NCBI GenBank assembly: GCA_017591395.1
Contig: WEDG01001078.1
Coordinates: 62,001 to 126,000 of the forward strand
Direction of reading: 5' to 3'
Length of the DNA stretch: 64,000 bases
Origin: Schistocephalus solidus
Taxonomy: Eukaryota > Platyhelminthes > Cestoda > Diphyllobothriidea > Diphyllobothriidae
Position numbers and translations under genes: made by a program. Shown piece by piece: positions 12,011 to 23,887 of the stretch. The notes under the pieces are model-generated. The model ran no database searches and was not told the origin of the DNA. It worked only from the letters and a program-made list of their open reading frames with translations. The stretch's first letter is position 1. Each line of letters begins with the position of its first letter.

Positions 12011-12590
12011 TCACTGAGACTGCACCTCCGCCTTGAGGGGGGAGGGGACAGAGTAACTCAATCCGTTGACAGACCTCATAACCACAAATATTGGCGAGTT
12101 TTGAAAGTTTAAAAATGAATTGCCATGGCGATGATGACCCACCAGAGTCAAAGCTTCCCTCTCTCCATTTTTCCTATCCCACGAACAAGTACACTGTTCT
12201 AGCTGGTTTAGGGCTGGGGTTTGGAGCAGTGGCTGGCGCGGCGTTATGCCCGCACCTTGGCTTGCAACCATATCTCCAGGGGTGGCACTCGTAATGGCAT
12301 CGCGGAACTCTGAAAAGCCCAGTTAACACGTGCAGCGTCCTAATCTGACCTTCGTTTCGGTCCAGCGCATCTCCAGAGTGGCCCGTTGAGAGAAAGACTA
12401 GCTCATCTTCACAAATGCCTTATCAGGCACTCCCTCACTCAGTCTGACGCGGCGAACGCAATTGCTAGTTTCCCGAAGAGCCCAGGTATCCTGCCTCGAA
12501 GTCATTCTCCTAATCAGAGTCAGACATTCGGCAGGATACCATCCGTGCCGTAACTAAAGAGGCGACATTAAGCAAACATGACGCGGAGCG
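12011..12590. other. GC-richer block beyond the FHIP-like gene, unassigned
   Basis: Open frames exist on both strands at 12011-12294 but neither shows a known motif. On the minus strand this lies just past the stop codon of the FHIP-like terminal exon, so part may be 3' UTR. No AATAAA signal is seen immediately after the stop. Confidence 0.25.
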
Positions 12591-13144
12591 CTAGCAGTTA
12601 TACCAAAGGAGAGTACCTGTATCGGATACGGCAGGAGGAGCTGCATTCACGGAAATATTTCGAAGAAGGCCATTATCCGATAACAACGCTCTAACCGAGG
12701 CCGAAATCTGGGCAAATCGATGGGGTAACAAGCCATCAGGACCGTCAGCAACGGAGCTACTACTCAATTTTTTGCCTCTCCAAACCGAAGACGAGGATGC
12801 AGAAGGGGAGGAGACGACGGCCTTTGGGAGGGTAAGATTCACGTAGCAGTCCATCCACTGACGCACAGAAAAGAGAAAGTTGTGCAGTTGAAGTGGCATG
12901 CTTCGCGGAAATTCACTGGTGAGATCCCGCCGGGCGAGGGAGAAACAACAGTCTGAGGATGGAGGAAGAGATCCGGGGCCTGGGGGAACCAGGTGGCCAG
13001 TTGGCATAGTGAGGAGGAGAGTACGCAGGATTGGAATCGGGAAGGAGACGAGCTTAGCGATCACCGAGGTGAGGAGGAGATTGACAAAGAAGTGGTTCAG
13101 GGGCAGACGTGAGAGAAGTTGTAGCAAGACCGAGAGGAGGGGGC
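12591..13144 (-). CDS. FHIP: FHIP-like gene, C-terminal exon
   Basis: It encodes the conserved FHIP C-terminal block: 'PGPLLSVLLQLLS' across the junction, then 'VNLLLTSVIAKLVSFP' and 'ILRTLLL'. The acceptor is 'ctctgcattcgtcaag|GC' after a long pyrimidine tract. The exon starts with two bases completing the codon opened by the last base of the 15914-17062 exon, so the phase fits exactly. After the block comes a Ser-rich stretch ('SSPSASSSSVWRGKKL') and a helical end ('RFAQISASVRALLS'). The frame ends at a TAG at 12591-12593. Alternatively an ATACAG|GTACTC site at 12617 leads to another exon not found. Another good acceptor ('tttctgtgcgtcag|TGG') lies inside at 12857 and could be used alternatively. 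Confidence 0.75.
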
Positions 13145-15275
13145 CTTGACGAATGCAGAGAAGGCAGATAGGAAACAAAATTAGAGGAGAGGAAGCATGT
13201 TTAGCCGCAGAAGACTATATGGTAACTTTGATTTAACCCTACTGAGGAAACAGTGTACTTGAAGCTACAGTAAGCGAAAATAGCGCTACCACTCTCCAAT
13301 TTGAAAAGCTTTACACAAAAATGATAACGCAGTAAGATGGTTTAAAGAAGTACCGAGCAGCAAGCAAGGACCAAACGGACTCCAGATCAAAGCTTAATAG
13401 TTTCCCGTCCGGCGTCTAGGTACGACTGACTAAGGAAGGAAAATAAGCCAGACGGTGCCACCCGTATCCTCTTTACGCTTTTTAGCAAAACAGCCATATT
13501 AAAGGCTGTTGGTTACTGTGTGAATGCCCCACCCTTATAAGCCGTATTACCACCATCCCCGGAAGACACGGGATATCTGTTGCTGATCTCGGCTACATAA
13601 TAATACACCTGTCCGAAATTGTTGGCCACAGCAAGGCCTCTACAGTTAATGAGGTCAGAATTGCTTATATGGCTACCAAGACAGGACATGAGAACAGAAA
13701 CATCTCTTACGTAATGCAGGTATCCTTGCGATAAATTGCAGGAAATTCAAATATTTCCATGTCCTACCTTAACCGTTACTCGAATCTTAACCATCACCGT
13801 AAGTTCCTTCGAATTTACTCCCCTTATTACAAACAATTTCTGTTACTCGTTCCTGTCAGGAAGGGGGAGGGGGCAGATAAGAGATCCCACCATTTTTAAT
13901 ACCCTAACAAGAAGGAAAATGTAAGTCAACGCGTACAGTCATTGAAAATACATGGAAAAATACACATAGTCAAGGAAGGCAGTACGCTTCAGCAAAATCA
14001 GGCATGCTTTCGTGCAGAACTTAACTTGCGGTTAGCTTTCCCACTAATATAACCTGCAACTACACTTAGCAGTCGCTTCCGCATAAAAATCGACAAGATT
14101 GCCCAACGATTAGCAGGTTTCTTCATGGTACGAAAACCGGGTCGTAAATGAAGCCTGCGATTGACAAATACAGAGAAATCTGAGACGGTGTACACGGTGT
14201 TGGCGCGGTTACCTTAAAGGACGCGTATACCGGAAGAGTAGTCTCCATTTTAGTCTGAGTACGAACCGGTACACCTGTAAGGCTTTCTCTTTATCTCCTT
14301 CCTTCAATTAAAGGATGAACAGATAGGATTAAAACAGGACAGGAGGTATGTTAAATTAGTTCATGAGCATCAGGAAATCCTTCGCAACAATGTATAGGAT
14401 TATATGAAAATGTTTCAGAGTAGGCAAAACTCGAGTCCTCGGGAAATCCTACAAACCAACGAAAATAAGGGTTTTCCCTCAAAAGAATAAAGACATTGGC
14501 AAACGTGCTCAGATGGTATTGCTACACTCCGTTAAGTAAACGTGCACAATTTTCATATGGAGTACGGTTGAATCTAAATGGGCATGAGAAATTTCAAAAA
14601 ATAAACATCCTGTAAAAAACGATTTTTGCTGAGTATAATTTAAACAAAGGACAGAGACGAGTCTCCGATTCGAAGCACGTTTTTTTGTGGAGCGTAATTT
14701 AGCACTACCTTTCTAGGTTATATATTTTTTTTCAAACCGAGCGGTATTAGTAATTGTTTCCACCGGAAAGCTAATTGATAAATTTTTTTCATTTTAAATA
14801 CAATAATAGTTGTATTTAATGTCAGTCAAGCGACCACATACAGTATATTTGCAACCTAATTAAATGTTAACCGAAAGTCTTAAATGTGCTTTCGCTTAGA
14901 AAACATTACTTAAATAAAACTGTAATTGTAATTATCATACAGCCTAATCCTAAGTTACTTCAGTCTTCGTAAGAGGCCGACTTCCAAATCAGCTTCTTGT
15001 CAACCGAATGGAAAACAACGGTTCTGATAAAATAGCTACCTAAGTGGTATACATTTTAATGGATTTTAAGTGTCGCTATAACGTCGAATATATTTCAGAG
15101 GAAAGATACACAAAAAATATTGTTAGTAGCATATACTTTTGCAGAAAATTACTTCTTCACATTTTATAATTAAGGAAAGGGTAATTTTCGGTTTCTAAAG
15201 AAGCCCCAAATTAGGAGTTGTTAAGACCGTGAAATAACCACACCCATATATGTTAATTTACTATAAGGCGTAGTT
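13145..15275. other. Intron of the FHIP-like gene (partly annotated)
   Basis: Intronic, AT-rich. A short C-rich run ('cctaccttaaccgttactcg') near 13765-13805 resembles the telomere-like cores elsewhere but has no terminal repeats. Nothing else is recognised. Confidence 0.45.
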
Positions 15276-15279
15276 TTAC

Positions 15280-15460
15280 ATGCGACTGAGATGAAGCTCC
15301 TTCAAATGCCGGTATCCTGATGGGAGTGAAATACCTCAGTATAATGCTGCACGATAATTAATATAACAACTTTACCCAAGTTATCCTCTCTAATTTATGA
15401 CACAGTTTCGAATTTCAACCAACCTATAATGAGATAGCACATCTACCGTCAAGTGGTATA
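15280..15460 (+). repeat. Core repeat family 3, copy 3 of 5
   Basis: 'gctccttcaaatgccggtat', 'cctgatgggagtgaaatacc', 'taatgctgcacgataattaa', then 'tataatgagatagcacatct' all recur in the same order at 58190-58350, and the first three at 9640. It lies in an intron of the FHIP-like gene, opposite to transcription. Confidence 0.6.
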
Positions 15461-15913
15461 AAATGTGAACCTGAAATACAATGTCCGGGCAGTCGAGGCC
15501 GAGAAATGCACCCGGTATACGTAAATTAAATTCGCGCGGTAGGTCGATTGATTGTGCAGTGCGCCTAAGACCCCACAAAACGGGACTAGATGCCTCTGAT
15601 TAGCTAAAACCCAATCAACTGAGAAAGCAAGTCTGGCAGGCATAATGCCAATAAATTCCTGCACGACAGGTGTTTCAAACGACAAAAAAGCATGCGTGAG
15701 ACAGCCGATTCATCAACTAAAAGTATAAACAGAAGCGCTTTCACATTGAATTCGGTAGAATAAAGTTACTAAGTGGTACTTTATTTGAGATACCTGACTG
15801 AGCAAAGGTTGACAAACACCCAAGCGAGAAGTGCTGAGCAATGTAACAAGAAAACTCTCAGCAAATACGACCATGACTGGCTTTGTAGGTCAGAGAAAAA
15901 CTTAAAAACATAC

Positions 15914-17062
15914 CTGGGTAAAGAGGGACAAGATCCGAGTCTGCCCGACTTGAACGTAAGCAGAAGTTGCTGCAACAGGCCGCAGGGCTGCTGGCGCTTT
16001 CTCTGCAGCGACCGGATTGCCTGTCGAGGCTGACAACACCAGAGTCACTGCCGCCGCCACTGCCACCACCGCCACACGGCGGACAGGCCGCACGTCCTGC
16101 GCGGCTGCCGGCTGCCAGGCTACTTGCCGGTTTCGGAGGCAAGGTAGCGGGATTGGTTGGTTTCAAGGCCCCCTCCCCCTGCTCCTCCTTCACTCGGGCC
16201 GGATGGCGGCAGCGGCTGGCTGACAGCTCATCAGCAGTTTTTTGCAATTGAGCTAAAATCTCCTCAGTGCTCGCGTCATTCTCAGAGAGAGTTGTGGGTA
16301 GCCGGTCTAGCACGTCCATAAACTCCTCCATTATGTCCTCCCGTTCCGGCTGACCCTCAGTCAGGCAGTGCTGCAAGGCTATCCCGGCGGCCTCGTCTAG
16401 AAGGTTATCCAGCTCGACTGTGACCGAGGGTTGACAATCACCAGTCGGCCGTAGGTAACATTCCAAGTTTAGGTCGGAGGAATGATGATTGGCGTGTGTG
16501 TGGGGCGTATCAACTGAATGCATCTTGGGGACAGTAGTCGTGAAGGACCTCGCGTCGTCCTCCACCACCTCCTCATCTCTCTCGTCAAAGTCCGTATAGG
16601 TTATATCATAGAGGGACGAGGTGCGTTTGATGTCCTCCTCTAGCCTCTCCACATCCCGCGAAGACCGGTAGTACGAAGAGCGTCGGCGGTTTGCTGAGGC
16701 CGCAGCGGGGACGACAGCATTGGAATGTCTTGAAGCGTAGAGGGTACGGAGTTTAGCTTTAGTTAGAGAGGGAGAGGTGGCAGTCTGAGCTCGGTTACTG
16801 CTGGTGGGCAAGGGGCGACGCTGCAGGAGGGCACTGAAGCGATCCAAGTCAGCCAGAAGGGAGTTGGAGTCTGGGTCATCGGGTGCATCGCCATGGAAGG
16901 AAATTTCGTCCAGGTCCCAGTTGCCGTCGATAAAATCAACACCAGCTACTGAGTCGACTTGGCTCACTTTATAGCCGTTCCGCGGCAATGGTAGAAGCAA
17001 GGATCCATTTAGGTGGGCTGCCGCAACCTTTATTTTTACAGGAAAAAACGATATTGGGGTAA
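15914..17062 (-). CDS. FHIP: FHIP-like gene, long low-complexity exon
   Basis: A 383-codon open exon, clearly GC-richer than its surroundings. It is acidic and Ser/Ala-rich, with 'LLADLDRFSALLQRR', the runs 'DFDERDEEVVEDD' and 'HTHANHHSSDL', a predicted helix 'VELDNLLDEAAGIALQ', and a Gly-rich segment 'CGGGGSGGGSDSG'. No catalytic motif is present; in FHIP proteins the corresponding region is poorly conserved. The donor is CCCAG|GTATGT (GT at 15913-15912). The acceptor chosen is 'ttcgttatcatcag|TT' at 17062; it gives phase 1, matching the end of the 18759-18904 exon. A later acceptor near 17038 ('aataaag|GT') is possible. Joining to the next exon makes 'LYPGPLLSVLLQ', the family motif, which is why I place this exon in the gene rather than in a separate one. 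Confidence 0.75.
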
Positions 17063-17795
17063 CTGATGATAACGAAAGAAGCTAGATAAAGAACGCTGTA
17101 GTTCATTAGGCTAGCTACTCACAAAACTGAAATACGCCAGACCGGATTTGACGGGGACTGTATGAAAAAAGCATATTATGTTTGGGTTTTCACCTGTCAT
17201 GCGCTTAATTTATAGATCGAGAAAGAAAACATCCCACCTGCCTCAAAAAAGACAGACTGACCTGTGAAGGACTCGGGCTCTCAAAGTTGTATGGAAAACT
17301 CCAAAAAGAACAGGCAATGTTTCGTTCGGTCACCAGGCGATGTGCCCCTTTCAAGTAGGCCGAGAAATTAGGTATCGTCAGGAGACTTGGCGGTTTTTGG
17401 ACTTGGCTCCCAGTTACTTCTACTTAAAGCAAAAAAAAACATCATTCAAACAGGCACACAGTGAAAAATTCAAATGCGTAACGATGCTTACAAACCAAGC
17501 TGACTTGTTAATACTAAAAACCCATTATACAGTGCTCAGTACAGCAACCAGCCATGCCAAAAAACATAACGATAAACAATTCACAAAGACGGAAAAACCA
17601 GTAATTTTAACCATATTTGCACGGAGTAATGCCCATTTTCCAGATCTCGTCGTTTCTTTATATTTACTGAAGGGTTGAATTTAGTTCCAATCGAAGAGCA
17701 TATGAGCAGCAGAGCACATGTCTTAAAGGGGACGATACATCCATAGAGATCCGCAGTTGAATACCCTGTCAAAGCTCAACGCACTATCATGTACC
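17063..17795. other. Intron of the FHIP-like gene
   Basis: No additional exon is supported. A 112-codon plus-strand frame at 17340-17678 is AT-rich, Lys-rich and without motifs. Confidence 0.4.
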
Positions 17796-18255
17796 ATGGG
17801 CGCCCAGTCATGACAGATTCGCATAGTGGCTGGGGCCTAGGAACGACGTATAAGCGCACTACCCGCACTATAAACAACCTGACGTGCCTGAAACTACCAT
17901 ACTGCCCTACAAACCATGGGTTGGAAGGTTTCCAACTGACAGGATTACACGGATCCCGCAGGCAGCCCAATGTGTGTTTGGGTGGAGTGGCCAACTAGTG
18001 GGCTGAGAGGCAGTCTGCAAAGGTTCCTTCTTTATGTGGCCTCTATAACAATCGCAGTCAGTGGGACCTGAGCAGGTTAAGTTGCACGATAATGGGCGAT
18101 TTCTCATCGCCTCAGGCACCTACGCCTTCTTCCGCCTCCAATCATATTGATTTGGTCATGAAACCGCACTCAGGCGGGTGGGGAGAGAGAGAGCGGTAGA
18201 TGCTGCGCAAGTCACAGTCCCTGAGCCACCATGCTGTTGAGCACACAGTGAACCT
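17796..18255 (-). repeat. LINE 3' tail copy, minus orientation
   Basis: It contains 'cttctttatgtggcctctat', the counterpart of 'cttcttaatgtggcctttat' at 48479; 'gagagcggtagatgctgcgc' followed by 'aagtcacagtccctgagc', as at 3340-3415; and 'ggttggaaggtttccaactg' with 'gccaactagtgggctgagag', which resembles 48140-48400. No finger or reverse transcriptase sequence is recognisable. It sits in the intron between FHIP-like exons. Confidence 0.5.
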
Positions 18256-18758
18256 CGACAGATAAGAAGGTTAAACTTTGGTTCCTTTTGGGTCTTCGAT
18301 ATCGGTTAGAAGGTCAAAATAGATTTGAATCAAGATGTATGGCAACGGAGTCCGTTAATGTCAACTAGGTCACAATACACTAATCTCTGACATCGAAACT
18401 ACGAAAAACTATTAGGATACAACCGCGTGTATCACGTCAGAAACCGTCCGCAGGAGGCCCTACTCGGGTGTGGCGGGAGGGGAAAGTGTGTGGGATTGCT
18501 TTCGCTCACAATCTGTGTTTAGTCGCCTCCCTACAAACAATTGAACGCACTTTTGAAATATCTCAATATTCAGAAAGTGGTCAACCGAGGGGATAACAAC
18601 AATCCAATTCGCGTACAATTCGCTACTGCCCCCTTCCTCAGGGAGTCCCTGGTCCTAATCACTCACGACGGACGAACTACCGTTACGGTGTGCAGGTTCG
18701 AAAATTACCGCAGCGTGGCCTTTCGGGAGGGCAAAGTACAAGATATGCCAATGCTAAC

Positions 18759-18904
18759 CTTCTTCGAGGGCAAATTCGCCATCCGCCGTGGACTTCAGGT
18801 AGGGAGGGATAAGTGCCAGGAATTGGCTGGCTGAAAACATCAGACTGCTTGGGTCTGAAAGCAGTTTGCGCACAGCCGGCTGATCACCGAGGGGCATAAG
18901 ATAC
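18759..18904 (-). CDS. FHIP: FHIP-like gene, exon with 'YLMPLGDQPAVR' block
   Basis: It encodes 'YLMPLGDQPAVR', then 'LMFSASQFLALIPPYL', matching the FHIP segment that I recall as 'RYL(V/I)PCNH...' followed by a helix ending in 'LxLIPxC'. The acceptor is excellent: 'ccttttctccaccccacgcag|G'. The first base completes an Arg codon if the upstream exon ends in phase 2, giving 'RYLMPL' as expected. The donor is GAAGAAG|GTTAGC, leaving one base, which matches the two bases opening the 17062 exon. The plus strand is also open here (18541-18834) but looks like the shadow of this exon. Confidence 0.7.
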
Positions 18905-20425
18905 CTGCGTGGGGTGGAGAAAAGGCCTCCCGAGTTCATGGGAAAGAGGGATCGAAAGAATAAAAATATATTTATTGAAGATAGGAAACAGTAAACGTAT
19001 AGTAAAAAATGCGAATATGGCCCAAAATGCCAAGAGAGGGGAGGGGAGGGCTGGGATTGCGATTGCTGACTGTAAATCGTACTTCGAGCCTGATGGACCG
19101 CAGGAGATTTTTGGGTGGAGGGCACGTTCATCATCATGTAGGGGCTGCAAATACTGAGTTAGAGATCCACGCTCCGTAAAATTAGACCGTTAAGATCGGA
19201 ATGCATATAGGCGTGGAGTTTATCGATCCCGCCAGATGGCCAGAGGGACTACGACGACTATTCAGCTGGACTTCGACCTAAAGTTCTCATAGGTCAGAAA
19301 CCGCAGAATACACCATGGTACTGACCGCCATCACCGATCTGATAAAGGTGCGCAATATCCGCGACGAATGGCGACGTAAAACAGACAGATAAAACCAGTA
19401 ATTGTGGAAATATTTCAGCAAGCCCGCTAGTTAGCCCCTTTGACAACAACGAGAGCTAAGAAAAGACAGAAAAACGTGCAGTGTAGGAAACGAAAGCGAA
19501 TCTCCAGTGAAACAGAGAAAGTGGCGCGACTCGGCAAAAGGCTATTTGAAAAAAGCAAACGTCGCGAAGCATGCAAACTTTTCTGACGTTTCCCAAAACC
19601 TGGCGCCATGGTCGAGGCTTAAATCTGAAAAGTGTAGCTTCTCTGAGAGGCTGAAAAACGAGACCACTTTGCCTACTCAGGTACGCTGAAATAGACAAGA
19701 TTTTCAGCAAACAATTTACACAAAACAGTGGTCCCAGAAAAATACAAGTGAAGATTACGTAGGAAGTAATTTCCTCTAGGGATGCGCGGGTGGCGACAGA
19801 AGACAGTGTCACCAAGCATTCGGAGAAAATCCAGTTTCTTTTGAGGCAAGGTGTTTGGATTACGGTGTAGAAGCAGAAATACGCCCAAGATCGAACAGAG
19901 AGAAAACGTAACATCCAAATGTCAAAGCTTACTGGATGCGGATTGCGTTTACTCGACAGTTATTAAGGTGGCACAAAAAGAAGAGATGGTTAAGAACGAT
20001 ACAAGCTTTGTTAAAGGAACTACCCGACTCTTGCACACAGGGATATGACAGAAATAGGACGAATGGACGCATTTTAATTCAATCCACACGAAGAAAGGCA
20101 GTTCTTAAATATATAAAAATAAAATAGCAACATTCATGATGCAAACACATAAGTTGAGAAAAATGGACTCACTTGAGGATGAGCTCGAAAGTGAAATCTT
20201 CGCAGAAAAAGTCCAACAGTGTATTAATGAGGGATAGTGTGGCTACACCGGTCTAAAAAGGATATAAAGACAGTAGGGAAGCAGGGTCAGCAATATGCTG
20301 AACTAAAACCCGTCCATAGGTTATTTTTCCTTCAAATATGATTTGCAATCGAGGAAGAATTTCCCAGGACAACCCTCACTCTCCTTTTAATTCCGACCGA
20401 ATAACGCCGACTACCACTAAACCAC
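18905..20425. other. Intron of the FHIP-like gene, nothing firm
   Basis: Long overlapping minus frames at 19456-19918 are hydrophobic and Phe-rich with no family motif and inconsistent splice sites. I could not place them in the gene. Confidence 0.35.
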
Positions 20426-20429
20426 TGCA

Positions 20430-20620
20430 GATGACAATTTGACCGTAGTTCACAGCGATGTCCACGATGTGATTCACAGTAGGGTGTGCGCAGGGACGGT
20501 GACTTGCGACGCATCTATCACACCCTTTCCTCCTCTCCCACCCGGGCACAGTATCATGACGGAGTCGAGAATACCTGAGACGCAGATGGTTGGTGTAGTG
20601 TGAGCTGGCAACTAGGCACG
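20430..20620 (+). repeat. LINE 3' tail copy, plus orientation
   Basis: 'cacagtagggtgtgcgcagg', 'gacggtgacttgcgacgcat' and 'ctatcacaccctttcctcct' then 'cccacccgggcacagtatca' parallel 'cacagcagggacgctaactt', 'gacgcatctacctcgctctc' and 'ccacctggacacattgtcaa' at 35363-35470. It is intronic and in the orientation opposite to the host gene. Confidence 0.5.
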
Positions 20621-20819
20621 GCACCCTACCCACATGTGAGGTACTTGGTAGGGGGTGAACACTTCCAATAACGCCTGCCATGCTGTGGTCTGGCCGCTGA
20701 GTTGGCCCAGCGAAATCTATCGCGTGTCCCGTTGTAGGGCAACGTACACCTTGTTACGACCCTGATTCTTCGAGATTTTGAGCATAGTGGGGTCCGAACA
20801 GTCGATTAAATTGTCTGTT

Positions 20820-21150
20820 GCCTTCTCTAGCGCTTTGGCTCAATAACCTTGCCACAAGTTAACGACGACAAGCAATCTTATTCAATGGCGGTTCATGTCT
20901 GCCATGTCAGAGTGCCGTCATCAGGCTTCGCGGCATTTTCTGCGGCAGTCTTCCTGCCAGACCTCAGCTCTCCACGCGCCGTGGCAGAATTATCGCTGCT
21001 GGTCTGTGACTGCATTCGGCAGACCCAAGAGCCTGCTTATGTCGCGGATAACCTTCATTGAAGGCCGTTGGACTATCCGCCACCTGTGGACGCGCCGGGT
21101 AGCCAGCGCAACCAGCGTTAATCCACCCAGACAATATCAATCGTGAGAAA
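20820..21150. other. GC-rich unassigned block
   Basis: Two overlapping plus frames (20849-21061, 20895-21146) are open with no stop and the composition is coding-like, but I recognise neither and see no consistent splice sites. A decayed transposon fragment is the likeliest explanation. It lies in an intron of the minus-strand gene. Confidence 0.25.
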
Positions 21151-21589
21151 ACCCTGTCTCTGGCATAGTTTTGACAGAACTTTGGGGGAGGGGACTGAAA
21201 TGGTCAGTTTTGTCTAATCCGCCATTGCCGGTTGGCCGTGGCTCAACGCGAAGCAGGGCGAGCCGAAGGATATGGTTTTGGTTACGGAGAGTTGACGACA
21301 GCAAATAAGATTGTGTTGGCAGAGCTGCATAATTCATGCGACCAAATTGTGACAAACTTGACGGTCGAGTTGGGTCAGAGGGACAGCAAATAAGTCCGAA
21401 GTGACCGGCCCAGACTCCCCTATGTTCGCCAGTAGTACCTCTCAAGTACTTAGTGCTCTTACCTATGCCACCGTCTGTGAGGGATCTACACTCGAGTTTC
21501 AAGACAAAAACAGAACGTCAATAGGTAGGGAGCACTTCTATGCACCCTCCTTCCCCTGCAGGACACGGGAACACACACCGCCCATAATA

Positions 21590-21700
21590 AGGGTTGACTT
21601 GCGCCTAATCCCAGGTCAGGGACAAGGTACGGGCTAAGATAAAGGTCAGTGTAAGAACACGGGAATATTAAACTTTCCTCAAATTTAGCGCGAGGCATAG
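21590..21700 (-). repeat. Partial MITE-like element (telomere-like core end)
   Basis: 'aggtcagggacaaggtacgg', 'gctaagataaaggtcagtgt', then 'cacgggaatattaaactttc' and 'ctcaaattta' resemble the right part of the 2215-2547 copy ('gcgggaatacttaacctccc' and 'ggaaattta'). The outer terminal repeats are missing. Confidence 0.4.
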
Positions 21701-22159
21701 AGGCAATTCCGACTAGCAGAATGCAATGAGATCGTCACGTTGAATGCCTGCGAATTTCGGCAACAAATGCCCTAGTGGAAACGCTATCGATTCAAGACTG
21801 AACTTAATTACGCGCAGGGAGGAGGGTCCGTATTTTCGACACTGAGAAGCCATGGCAACACAAAGAAGCCACACCAGTATAGACGATTGAATCACACAGT
21901 ACCCTGGTAATCAGAATGTTTTAAGTAGGCCTACCTTCACTATGTGGTTATTTTTCACTTCCCTTCACTGGTGTTCACTTTTTTCCCAGGCATGAAAATG
22001 CTATGCGCAGCTGACTGAAAAAATATGCAATATGCTGATACCAACGGAGCCCGTTTCAAGTACAAATACGGGTTCGTTACAATTAGCGAGCACCAATTTT
22101 ATGCACCACGGGACTGACGACGCAGCATTATCGTCTAAGCGCTTTCATAAAGTGCCATT

Positions 22160-22875
22160 GCCCGGCCCATAGAAAACGCCTTTGAGCTTGTGGCACGCGG
22201 AGGCAATACTTTCAAAGGTGTTCGTTTGAACAGTCAACCCTTGAATTGCACTTCGATAACCTCGAAATCACTCAATCATAGCTGAGGTGTAATACTGTCC
22301 ACGTGGGTGAATCAAATACGTCAGTCACCGAATAAAGTGACTCACGATTGTCACCAACAGGTTAAATGCATTGATATGACTGCTCAAAAGAACACAAAGA
22401 AATCTGAGAAAGGTTTCCTGCTCCGAGATTTTGAAGCATGTGCAGTCCTCATAAGAAATAAATCTTCTCTAACTATGAGCAAGTATTTTGGATGTTTTGG
22501 AATGTTTAACTCAAGATGGGACTGTCTTCAACCAAGTAACTTTGCATATTGCCATTTCCCAAATCATAGACATCTCTTTCTTAAACTAATAACCTTTCGA
22601 GCTTGTGGTCCGCGTGAGCCATATTTGCGAGGATGTTGGTTTGAAAACACTTGGACCTTCAGCTCTACTTTCTAAAACCTTGAAAGAACTAAATCACAGC
22701 TCAGGCGTAAAACCATCTACGTTGGTGCATCCCAAACGCCAGCCGTCAAACCAGGTAGCTCCAGAATTTAACCGACAGTTGGAGTGCAATGATATACCTG
22801 CTCAAAAGAACAGGTACGATGGTTTTGAAACAAACACCTTCGCAGGCTCAAAAGGCTTTTACTTGTAGAAAGAGG
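22160..22875. repeat. Diverged tandem duplication, period about 417 bp
   Basis: Blocks in the first unit recur in order about 415-418 bp later: 'gagcttgtggcacgcg' (22184) against 'gagcttgtggtccgcg' (22599), 'tcaatcatagctgaggtgta' against 'aaatcacagctcaggcgtaa', and 'gctcaaaagaacacaaag' (22382) against 'gctcaaaagaacaggtac' (22800). Identity is moderate, so the duplication is old. No gene is recognised in either unit. Confidence 0.55.
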
Positions 22876-23885
22876 TGTCGACGGGCTGGGATACGGCAAA
22901 AGGCCGTAAGACAGTTTGCGAGTCAACAGGAATGAGGCAGCTTCTAACAAGCACCTATATGGGCGCATGGAAAGACTGCCTAAAAGGTAGAAAAGAATTG
23001 AGGCGTCGTTAATTCCGGAGCTAGTAATTAAAAAGACGACGGTGACAGTAGAAACCACAGCGAGAGATCAGCAAAAATTACAGAGCTCAGAGAAGATGGT
23101 AAAAACAGTTTAAAAATTTTCGCGGTATAGCGATAGCTGCAACTATGGGCATTAGTTAACGACCGGCTTGAATCTTCGCGTCCACTCTAATGGGGCCTTG
23201 TGACTACAGCATTATATAAACTGCAGAAGGGATGGGTTAATCCGGGTTTATTGACCTGCCTGCCCTTGCAATGCATCCACACTGCTTGCGAAACTAGCAC
23301 CTACAGCTAGTAAAGCTACGAGACCAGTTAAAGGACTAGCGACAAAGAATTGCACCAGGGTCCAAATCAACAAAACAGATAACTCTCTTACCCTGGAGGA
23401 GCAGAGAAATTAACCATAAAACAGGACAAAAGGTGATCTGGGTGGAAACGAAGTCTAATGTGTGAGAGTAATAGACAGCAGCCTCAGGTAGCTAATTTAG
23501 AACGGCAAAGAGCAGCGGAACTTTAGTTTAGGCAGCTATCTGTATCTACACCGAAGTACTGCATCCTAGGAGCTCCATGATTATAGAGATAATAGTTCAT
23601 ATATAGTGAAAGCCACGGTAGAGGATATTGCTTATGAAGTTTTGAACCAGTAAGTCAGTCGGTGAAAGAAAATGTGAGCAATTTCAGCGAATTTCACGTG
23701 GAGGAGGTTAATTGCATGGAAAACCGGTGGGGAGACGTAGAATTTAATCAGTAAAGGGAGAGTGAGGATGGTATAAAAGGTAATTTTTTGCCTTCCCTGA
23801 CACAGTGTGCCCACGGGGTCCAACACAGAGTTAATTCGCATATGGTACTTAATCTCGACAATAACACCTCGATGAATAGCATAAC
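22876..23885. other. Intron of the FHIP-like gene, nothing recognised
   Basis: Minus-strand frames in this interval are not protein-like. No repeat family was identified. Confidence 0.35.
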
Positions 23886-23887
23886 AC

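Noticed and set aside
15914..17062. First read as an N-terminal exon of a Lamellipodin/RIAM-like adaptor because of 'SLLADLDRFSALL'
   Set aside because: Its donor phase and the resulting junction peptide join it to the FHIP C-terminal block, and the neighbouring exons on the same strand are FHIP-like.
18541..18834. Plus-strand 97-codon gene ('FATAPFLRESLVLITHDG')
   Set aside because: It overlaps the well-supported FHIP-like exon on the minus strand and has no motif or splice context of its own.
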